Shown here: one piece after another, positions 58,086-64,000 of the stretch
Position numbering within the stretch: the stretch's first letter is position 1
How the letters are laid out: each line of letters opens with the position of its first letter
Assembly (NCBI GenBank): GCA_910586535.1
Contig: CAJUHS010000001.1
Location: 186,396-250,395 of the forward strand
Reading direction: 5' to 3'
DNA length: 64,000 nt
Source: an uncultured Oscillospiraceae bacterium
GTDB lineage: Bacteria > Bacillota > Clostridia > Oscillospirales > Ruminococcaceae
Position numbers and translations under genes: made by a program
The notes under the pieces: generated by a model
Databases searched by the model: none
Told to the model about the DNA's origin: nothing
Seen by the model: only the letters and a program-made list of their open reading frames with translations

Positions 58086-58311
58086 CGACGAGGACTTTTG
58101 AGCTGTCCTCCTCGCGAAGAGCAATTACCGCTCCCCTTATCAGATAGGCTATAGGGTCTCCTGCGGGGCTTCTTTGCAGACACAGGACGGACGTACCCTC
58201 TATCAGACCTATATCCTGCAAGCGGCGGCGCATACCGCCCTCGTTAAGCAGTTTACTGACGATGGCTGAGGTACCCTCGCGCATATTAAACAGCGTCTTT
58301 GCTGTATTCAT
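58081..58311 (-). CDS. feoA: FeoA-domain protein, stand-alone
   Basis: 76 residues from ATG 58311 (AAAGGAG upstream; the longer frame to 58404 has no support). SH3-like FeoA fold with MRRRLQDIGLIEGTSVLCLQ. It usually regulates the FeoB ferrous-iron pump, but no feoB adjoins it here; partner presumably elsewhere. Confidence 0.88.
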   Translation of the reverse strand: MNTAKTLFNMREGTSAIVSKLLNEGGMRRRLQDIGLIEGTSVLCLQRSPAGDPIAYLIRGAVIALREEDSSKVLVE

Positions 58312-58479
58312 AGTTTTCTTTGCTCCTTTAGTAAGTACTCGGAAACCAAACAGGCAGCGCCCGGCTTTAAACGATACCGGGCATAAAACTGTCCTTATTA
58401 CCAATTTATGCGGTAATATTTTTTATGACACTGTTTTTGGCCAGCCTGTACTTTTTTCGGACTTGCCCGCATAAATATT

Positions 58480-58585
58480 TAATACTAATTCACGATAAAA
58501 GTGCAGACAAAAAATCGGAGTAGGAATCATATACGCAAATTTTCACTTGATTTTTTGTACACTTTTTTATTGCGAATTAGTATAA
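58480..58585. repeat. MITE-like element, copy 2
   Basis: Terminal inverted repeats TACTAATTCACGATAA (58483-58498) and its partner (58567-58582), 14 of 16 matched. Internal blocks shared with 48412-48540. No ORF; ends 35 bases before the next gene. Confidence 0.65.
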
Positions 58586-58619
58586 CAAAACCTGCAAAGG
58601 ATCAAAGGAGCTGTTTGAC

Positions 58620-59108
58620 GTGAGCAAAGGTTCGTCTAAAAAAGGAATTAAAATATTTTTATTTTTTATTCTTGCGGCTATAGCTGTGGCAGCGCTGTTT
58701 TTATTCTCCAAAGCCAAAGAAGAGAACGAAGCAGACAAAATGTTCACAATGGCGGCAAATGCCGAGAGAATTGAGTTTCTCAACTCGCAGGGCTGGATAG
58801 TCAAGCCCGAACCTGTTTCAAAGGAAGAGATAACCGTTCCGTCCGTTACCGACGCGGCATACGCCGACTATGCCGCTTTACAGAAGCAGCAGGGCTTCGA
58901 CCTCGAAAAGTACCAGGGCAAACCCGTAACAATCATTACCTATCAGGTGCTGAACTATCCCGACCACCCGGAAAACGTTACCGCAACAATGATGATGTCG
59001 GGAGACCGTCTCATCGGCGGGGATATCACTCTCACCGGAGAGGGAGGCTTTGTCGAACCGCTGCTGTCTCCGACGGTACAGACCTATCTTGCCGCCGATG
59101 CCGAATAA
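58620..59108 (+). CDS. DUF4830-type membrane-anchored protein
   Basis: 162 residues from GTG 58620, nine bases after AAAGGAG. One membrane helix (about 10-30) then an extracytoplasmic domain containing RIEFLNSQGWIV and TIITYQVLNYP, as in DUF4830. Function unknown; the family is common near Clostridia sporulation or envelope genes. The right end of the MITE-like element may supply its promoter. Confidence 0.75.
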   Translation: MSKGSSKKGIKIFLFFILAAIAVAALFLFSKAKEENEADKMFTMAANAERIEFLNSQGWIVKPEPVSKEEITVPSVTDAAYADYAALQKQQGFDLEKYQGKPVTIITYQVLNYPDHPENVTATMMMSGDRLIGGDITLTGEGGFVEPLLSPTVQTYLAADAE

Positions 59109-59111
59109 GAA

Positions 59112-59158
59112 AAACGCTGTCACAAGGGCTATCCCCTCGCGGCAGCATTTTTTTAATA
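59112..59158 (+). terminator. terminator of the DUF4830 gene
   Basis: GCTGTC/GGCAGC stem with a long loop followed by ATTTTTTT; also a partial stop for the convergent birA. Confidence 0.6.
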
Positions 59159-59166
59159 TTTTTAAG

Positions 59167-60144
59167 TTACTGATCCTGCTTTACTATCCTAACCGTTCCC
59201 GACGTCAGCGCTTTTTCCTCGCCGCTGTCAAGACGCACAAGCAGTCTGCCTATCTCGTCTATGCCGATGCAGTCCATTTCCTCGGAAATCTCATTGTGAG
59301 TGACCTCGATACGCGTTCCTATAACGTTTGAACGCCTGCGGTACTCTTCGAGGAAGCTCTTGTCCCGGATAGTTTCAAGGCACTCTTCAAGGCAGTTTAG
59401 TATTTCTGCGGCAAGCTGGCTTCTCGACACGGACTTACCCGACTCCATTTTTACGGACGTGGCTACATCCGCCAAATTCTTCGGAAACGTAACGTTCTGC
59501 ACATTGATTCCCATGCCTACGATAGCGTACTCCAGACCGCCCTGCTCCACGTCAACGGAAGCTTCGGTAAGTATACCGCAAAGCTTTTTTCCGCCTGCGT
59601 AGATGTCGTTCACCCATTTGATCTTACACTCGATACCGGCGACCTTTTCTATCGCCTCAGCCACAGCTACAGCTGCGCAGGACGTGATGAGCAGCGAATG
59701 CTCAACGGAAAGCTTAGGTCTGAGTATAACGCTCATGTAAACACCCATGCCCATAGGAGAATAAAAGTCTCTTCCCATGCGTCCCTTGCCCTGAGTCTGG
59801 ACTTCAGACACCACGGTCGTACCGTGCACTGCGCCAAGCTGGGCAAGACTTTTTGCAAAATTATTTGTAGAGTCTATTGTCTTAAATACGTCGATTTTCC
59901 GTCCCAAAGCCTTAGTTCTGAGGTTGGGTACAATAGACGGTTCGCTTAAAAAATCGCTTTCCTCTGACAGACAGTATCCCCTGTTTGTCACCGCGCATAT
60001 GGAGTAACCCTCTTCCCGAAGGGTCTTGACAGCTTTCCATACCGCGCTTCTTGTCATACCTACGCTGCGGGCTATCTCGCTTCCCGACACGCTTTTTCCC
60101 TTATTTTCTTCCAGGACGGCCAACACCTTATCCTTTAAAGGCAT
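59167..60144 (-). CDS. birA: biotin-[acetyl-CoA-carboxylase] ligase / biotin repressor
   Basis: 325 residues from ATG 60144 (GGAGG eight bases upstream). N-terminal winged helix (about 8-60, SGSEIARSVGMTRSAVWKAV) shows the bifunctional repressor form. Ligase core: DSTNNFAK, QGKGRMGRDFYSP, KWVNDIY and a C-terminal SH3-like domain. It activates biotin with ATP and attaches it to carboxylases; with biotinyl-AMP it binds DNA. Confidence 0.94.
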   Translation of the reverse strand: MPLKDKVLAVLEENKGKSVSGSEIARSVGMTRSAVWKAVKTLREEGYSICAVTNRGYCLSEESDFLSEPSIVPNLRTKALGRKIDVFKTIDSTNNFAKSLAQLGAVHGTTVVSEVQTQGKGRMGRDFYSPMGMGVYMSVILRPKLSVEHSLLITSCAAVAVAEAIEKVAGIECKIKWVNDIYAGGKKLCGILTEASVDVEQGGLEYAIVGMGINVQNVTFPKNLADVATSVKMESGKSVSRSQLAAEILNCLEECLETIRDKSFLEEYRRRSNVIGTRIEVTHNEISEEMDCIGIDEIGRLLVRLDSGEEKALTSGTVRIVKQDQ

Positions 60145-60300
60145 AAAACGCACCTCCGTTTTGAAACAAATTATTTAATCTGAAGGGGCAATCCGACACA
60201 ATTACTCCAGCCTGTAGAGCCGTCCAAACCAAGGCAATACGCCTGTATCTGCGGAAATACACGTATTCCGCGCTGCGGCATACTGCAAAAGCATAATATA

Positions 60301-60329
60301 AGGATACCACAAATCGACCGTTAAGTCAA
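60301..60329 (-). promoter_or_regulatory. promoter of birA
   Basis: Minus strand: TTGACT (60329-60324), 17 bases, TATCCT (60306-60301). No biotin-operator palindrome was seen. Confidence 0.6.
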
Positions 60330-60390
60330 TCACATTTTTTCAATTTTTTCATAAACTGTCAAAGAGAATACTTTCGGAAAGTGGTTGACA

Positions 60391-60984
60391 ATGCTTAAAA
60401 TTCTTCTTCTGACGGCTGCCGTCTGCACCGACGGATTTGCCGCAGCTGCCGGCATAGGTGCAGCGGGAATAAAGATACCCGTCCGCTCCTCGGTAATAAT
60501 CAGCTTTACAGGAGCGCTGTTTTTGTCGGGTTCTGCGGCGTTTGCCGATCTTATCGGACGTTTCATTCCCGAAAAGGTCTGCGGAGCCGTTTCATTTGTC
60601 CTGCTGATACTTTTGGGACTGTTCAACCTGTTTCAGGAATATTTCAAGCGCCTTGCGGAACGTCTGAAAAAAAGCGGAAAAAATCAGAACCCCGCTGTGC
60701 TTTTTTTCGACGGTGCGGCCGCGGATACGGACAATTCCAAAAGCATTTCCCCACGTGAGGCGGTAGCCCTTGCAGCCGCCTTATCCGCAGACTCTCTTGT
60801 CACGGGAGTCAGCGCGGGTCTTGACGATCTTAACGTTCCCATGCTTGCGGCAGTCTCTTTCGCTGCAGGACTGCTCACCATATCCATCGGCTGGCGGCTG
60901 GGGCAAAAAATAGCGTCCTCCCAAAAGTTAAAGCTCGGCCGGCTCTGCGGAGCCGCGCTGATCGTTCTTGCGTTTCTCAAATGA
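60391..60984 (+). CDS. ytaF: MntP/YtaF-family membrane protein
   Basis: 197 residues, about six membrane helices. Repeat halves with CTDGFAAAAGIGAAG near the N-terminus and ALSADSLVTGVSAGL near 133 hold the paired Asp residues typical of MntP/YtaF. MntP exports Mn2+; YtaF is the sporulation-lineage branch. The long hydrophilic loop (about 85-125) fits YtaF. An in-frame TTG two codons upstream is an alternative start. Confidence 0.8.
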   Translation: MLKILLLTAAVCTDGFAAAAGIGAAGIKIPVRSSVIISFTGALFLSGSAAFADLIGRFIPEKVCGAVSFVLLILLGLFNLFQEYFKRLAERLKKSGKNQNPAVLFFDGAAADTDNSKSISPREAVALAAALSADSLVTGVSAGLDDLNVPMLAAVSFAAGLLTISIGWRLGQKIASSQKLKLGRLCGAALIVLAFLK

Positions 60985-61025
60985 TTACGGCTGCCGGAAC
61001 TTTGTCCGACAGCCGTAAGGCTTTT
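60985..61025 (+). terminator. terminator between convergent genes
   Basis: TTACGGCTG/CAGCCGTAA 9-bp stem, then GGCTTTTAT on the plus strand. Confidence 0.65.
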
Positions 61026-61031
61026 ATAAAA

Positions 61032-62525
61032 TTACATTTCGGCAACCTTAGCCTGAAGCTCGGTATTTACCTCGTCAACAAGCATTATTATAGTATCCGC
61101 AATGGATTCTCTTGTTGAAGCCCAGTCTGTACCGTGCATTGCAGCTCTTACACCAACATCATCGCCGCCCTGTGTTGTGTAGGAAGCGATGTCAGTGGAG
61201 CAGCCGGAAGCAAGGTCGTATACGGGGTACTGAGTAGCAAGACCGTGGATCTCCTCAAGCTGATCGAAAATCTCCTGAGACCACTGATAGTCGTCGAGAG
61301 CCTTTCTTTCGGAGATAGCAGCCGCACCTTCGTCAACCGCGCCTATTATGTTACACTCCGCGAACAAAGCAACGCCCTGAGGATTGGTCGCACCCTTACA
61401 AAGCGCAAAACCGCTTACCTTTGCCACCTGATACGGGTCGGAGTCTGCGGGAGACGGAACGGGAGCAATACCCAGATCAGCAGGATCAATCTTTGTAGTC
61501 CATGTGGCAGGATCCGATCTTATAGCGTATGGTCCGACGATGTAGAAGAGCTGTCTGCCCTCGCCCATCATCTGAGGCTGCTCAGCCCAGGAGAACTGCT
61601 CTCTGGGGAAAATAAGTCCGTCTGTGAACAGTTCGTACTGGAAGTTCATCTCTTTTTCCATGCCGGGATCGTTGAGGTTGCAGACAAGCTGTCCGTCAAC
61701 TGCACTTACGGTAGGAACACCGCCGGAGCAAAGAAGTGCGTTTTCAGACCAGTATCCGTCGAGACCCCACTGGTCGTTCTCCTCGTCAACGAAGTCCTGA
61801 AGCATCTTTTTGAAGGAATCCCAGTTCCAAGTGCCTTCCTTGTACATCTCCCAGGGATCGTCAAAGCCGTTAGCCTCGATCGTAGCCTTGTTATAGATAA
61901 CGATCTCCTCAGCTTCAACGCCTGTTACGAACTGGAAGTGCTTTCCGCCGAAGTTGAATATTTCCATGGCGTTCTTGGTATTCTGCCAGATAGCGGAGTT
62001 CATGTCAATGTAGTCGTCAACGGACTGAAACATTCCGCTGATTATTCCCTTGGGGTAGTTGTAAACGTCGTCTCCGGGGAAGAAGTCGATTCCCTCGCCG
62101 CCGAGAACAAATGTGGAAAGATCATTGTAGCGGTTCTCCCATGTGGTCTGATAATATTTAACTGATCCGCCGTATTTCTGCTCGAACATTTCAAGCGCAA
62201 CCGATTTGGACGCGCCGTTGCCGGAGGGGTTAATATCGTAATGGGCAAGCCATTTGATCTCTTTGTTTTCAAGCTCTACGTCCTGAAGCTGGGACATAGC
62301 GTTTGCAAGGACTTCGTCCTCGCCCTCTTTAAGGCCTTCTTCGTTTATAGCGACTGTAGCCGCCGTTGTTGTGACAGCCTCGGAAGTGGTGGTAACTTCC
62401 TCAGTGTTTCCGCCGCCGTTACCTCCGTCGCCTGTTCCCTGGTCGTCGTCGCCGCCGCAGGCAGCAAATCCTGCAGTCATTGCGAAAGCCATGATTCCTG
62501 CAAGAATTTTCTTAGTGTTCTTCAT
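61032..62525 (-). CDS. solute-binding lipoprotein, paralogue
   Basis: 497 residues. Signal with lipobox GFAAC, a Gly/Asp and Thr-rich linker, then a family 1 binding domain. Shares long stretches with the 56546-57991 protein (TTWENR-NDLST, TIEANGFDDP, WNWD-FK-ML, QWGLDGYW). Also without nearby permeases. AGGAGG before the ATG. Confidence 0.9.
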   Translation of the reverse strand: MKNTKKILAGIMAFAMTAGFAACGGDDDQGTGDGGNGGGNTEEVTTTSEAVTTTAATVAINEEGLKEGEDEVLANAMSQLQDVELENKEIKWLAHYDINPSGNGASKSVALEMFEQKYGGSVKYYQTTWENRYNDLSTFVLGGEGIDFFPGDDVYNYPKGIISGMFQSVDDYIDMNSAIWQNTKNAMEIFNFGGKHFQFVTGVEAEEIVIYNKATIEANGFDDPWEMYKEGTWNWDSFKKMLQDFVDEENDQWGLDGYWSENALLCSGGVPTVSAVDGQLVCNLNDPGMEKEMNFQYELFTDGLIFPREQFSWAEQPQMMGEGRQLFYIVGPYAIRSDPATWTTKIDPADLGIAPVPSPADSDPYQVAKVSGFALCKGATNPQGVALFAECNIIGAVDEGAAAISERKALDDYQWSQEIFDQLEEIHGLATQYPVYDLASGCSTDIASYTTQGGDDVGVRAAMHGTDWASTRESIADTIIMLVDEVNTELQAKVAEM

Positions 62526-62574
62526 TTAATAACCTCCTATTTTATTTTGCTGAGTCAACATATCTGCACTTTTT

Positions 62575-62603
62575 ATTATAGCAAAATCCGTCATAAAAGT
62601 CAA
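62575..62603 (-). promoter_or_regulatory. promoter of the paralogous binding-protein gene
   Basis: Minus strand: TTGACT (62603-62598), 17 bases, TATAAT (62580-62575). No cre-like site overlaps it, unlike the paralogue. Confidence 0.8.
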
Positions 62604-62770
62604 CCAACAATTTAGATATTTTAGCAGTCATATATTATATGTTTTAAACAAAAAGACGTTTATTTTTCCCTTATACTCTGTCAATTTAACAAAAATGTAA
62701 AAAAAATAATGAAAAAGCTTATCACTTTTGTGCATAAAATAATGTATAATTATATCAAAGAAAAAATCAG

Positions 62771-62804
62771 TCCGCACCGTATACTTTAAAAAGCATACGG
62801 CGGA
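62771..62804 (+). promoter_or_regulatory. leader hairpin before the GH9 gene
   Basis: TCCGC-A-CCGTAT pairs with ATACGG-CGGA around an A-rich loop. A TATAAT box at 62745-62750 with a weak -35 lies upstream. Confidence 0.5.
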
Positions 62805-62833
62805 TCTCCGGTACACGGAAAGGGGGTCGATCT

Positions 62834-64000
62834 ATGAGTAAAAAAATTGTTCTTAATCAGATCGGATATTGCCGCACCATGAACAAAACCGCCGCTTTTG
62901 TCGGCATTGCGGACGACTTCTCAGTTGTGGACGCTCTGACCGGCAGAACCGTATTTCAGGCGGCGGCTGCCAAACCCGTTTCCGACAAAGCTTCGTCCGA
63001 TACTGTTTCGGTCATGGACTTTTCAAAGCTCGACCGCTGCGGAAGCTACTATATCCGCGCCGGCAGACGGCGTTCTCCCGTCTTTTCCATATCGGAAAAG
63101 CCTTACAGCGAACTGAAAACCGCGCTGCTGAAAGGGCTTTACTATAATCGCTGCGCTTCACTTGACAAGCGCTACGCGGGCGAATACGCCCACGAGTCCT
63201 GCCACACTGAACTTGTGCCCCTGTTCGACTCACCTGCGAAGCGGCTTGATGTAAGCGGAGGCTGGCACGATTCAGGAGGATACGGCAAATACACTGTTTG
63301 TACCTGCGTTACTCTCGGACATCTTCTGTACGCCTATATGCTGTTCCCGGAAAGCTTTACCGAAAGCACGGATATTCCTGAATCCGGCAGCGAAGTACCC
63401 GACATACTCAGCGAATGCCGCGTGGGGCTTGAATGGCTGCTTAAAATGCAGGCGCGGGACGGAGGAGTTTACCACAAGGTATCTTCCGTGAAAACAGTTG
63501 CCATTATTATGCCTGAAGACGACATTACGGAACAGTTCGTTTTCCCACGTTCACATCAGGCTGCCGCCTGTTTCTGCGCGGTAACTTCCCTTGCTTCGAG
63601 AGTGTTCCGAAGCGTTGACGGAGAATTTTCCGGCAGACTTCATGAGGCTTCCATAAACGCTTGGATATGGCTCATGAACAATCCGCACTACGAGCCTTTT
63701 GAGCCTCCTCCGACAACGGCGATAAGCGCGGCGGGCGACTTCTACGACAGCGATCCCGACGATGAGATGTTCTGGGCTGTGTGCGAACTGTACGAAACTA
63801 CTGGCGACAAGGCTTTCCACGATAAGATAATGTCTCTTTACGGGCACGTCAGCGCCACAGGCTTTGTGAACCGCGCAAACGGCGGCTTCGGAGCAGCTGC
63901 TTACCTTTTCGGAGAGCAGCCCAAAAACGAATTTGTGGAGCAATCCATAAGGCTTCAGCTCAGGATAAGAGCGGATAATCTGTACAGCCTGAGCCGCAAA
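62834..64000 (+). CDS. glycoside hydrolase family 9-type protein (partial)
   Basis: 389 codons visible, cut by the right edge. AAAGGGGG precedes the ATG. No signal peptide, so it may be cytoplasmic. Residues about 3-85 form a cellulase-N Ig-like domain, and the GH9 barrel begins near 95. The motif usually reading GGWxDAGDxxK appears as GGWHDSGGYGKY: the Asp aligned with the catalytic base of typical GH9 enzymes is Gly149. The catalytic Glu would lie beyond the edge. Either an altered enzyme or a distinct subgroup acting on small oligosaccharides. Confidence 0.82.
   Translation, partial: MSKKIVLNQIGYCRTMNKTAAFVGIADDFSVVDALTGRTVFQAAAAKPVSDKASSDTVSVMDFSKLDRCGSYYIRAGRRRSPVFSISEKPYSELKTALLKGLYYNRCASLDKRYAGEYAHESCHTELVPLFDSPAKRLDVSGGWHDSGGYGKYTVCTCVTLGHLLYAYMLFPESFTESTDIPESGSEVPDILSECRVGLEWLLKMQARDGGVYHKVSSVKTVAIIMPEDDITEQFVFPRSHQAAACFCAVTSLASRVFRSVDGEFSGRLHEASINAWIWLMNNPHYEPFEPPPTTAISAAGDFYDSDPDDEMFWAVCELYETTGDKAFHDKIMSLYGHVSATGFVNRANGGFGAAAYLFGEQPKNEFVEQSIRLQLRIRADNLYSLSRK

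Noticed and set aside
57113..58183. 356-codon minus-strand ORF over the binding-protein gene
   Set aside because: Shadow of the plus-strand lipoprotein gene, without start signals.

Overview
The window most likely comes from a low-to-moderate GC, anaerobic, plant-fibre-degrading Clostridia genome, probably Oscillospiraceae/Ruminococcus. This is inferred from several gene families: two different [FeFe]-hydrogenase-type proteins, endospore-lineage genes (spoVT, yabP, yabQ, a ytaF/MntP-type protein), the Firmicutes nusA-operon order rimP-nusA-ylxR-ylxQ-infB-rbfA-nrnA-truB-ribF, a family 9 cellulase-type gene, sugar-binding lipoproteins and strong AGGAGG/sigma-A signals. I found no rRNA, tRNA, CRISPR array, intact insertion sequence or prophage. 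It reads as chromosomal core sequence with small accessory islands.

Layout. Positions 1-3.4 kb (minus) hold a hydrogen-metabolism/sensing cluster: a group-B-like [FeFe]-hydrogenase, a thioredoxin-like [2Fe-2S] ferredoxin and an H-cluster protein cut by the window edge, preceded by a YbaK-type editing deacylase. 3.6-8.2 kb: a lipoprotein, an HtrA protease, a dead histidine-kinase fragment, a diguanylate cyclase with a LacI-like sensor domain, and a small unknown protein. 8.5-13.3 kb (minus): a four-gene Gld-type ABC system (ATPase, permease, GldG-like, DUF4340) behind a palindromic operator candidate. 13.5-23.5 kb (minus): the long nusA/infB operon ending in gltX, with a leader hairpin. 23.7-30.3 kb: an HD-GYP-like protein, a PfkB sugar kinase, a possible structured RNA, a DIP1984 protein, a sodium/solute symporter and spoVT. 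30.4-33.8 kb (minus): yabP-yabQ-divIC-yabR and guaB. 34-43.2 kb (minus): a methyltransferase, a MacB-type ABC system with its HlyD adaptor, and a heterodimeric ABC exporter. 43.5-48.4 kb (minus): rplM-rpsI, a DUF6062 protein, an alpha/beta hydrolase coupled to an OGG-type DNA glycosylase, a tautomerase and a phosphoesterase. 48.7-64 kb: dacF-like carboxypeptidase, three solute-binding lipoproteins without permeases, an esterase, an LCP-like protein, a SLOG protein, alr, feoA, birA, ytaF-like, and the start of a GH9 enzyme.

How the parts work together: carbohydrate capture and use (solute-binding proteins, esterase, fructokinase-like enzyme, GH9) sits beside probable carbon-catabolite control. 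A perfect match to the CcpA cre consensus overlaps the -35 of one binding-protein gene, and a 13/14 match overlaps the -35 of the sugar-kinase promoter. Hydrogen evolution and sensing, and cyclic-di-GMP-type proteins, are further regulatory themes. The least explained items are the two-copy inverted-repeat (MITE-like) element, the back-to-back palindromes inside the hydrogenase operon, a possible orphan RNA at 26.7-26.86 kb, a plus-strand promoter facing into the 3' end of a minus-strand gene, and several enzymes lacking expected active-site residues (GH9, LCP, metallophosphoesterase, HD-GYP).
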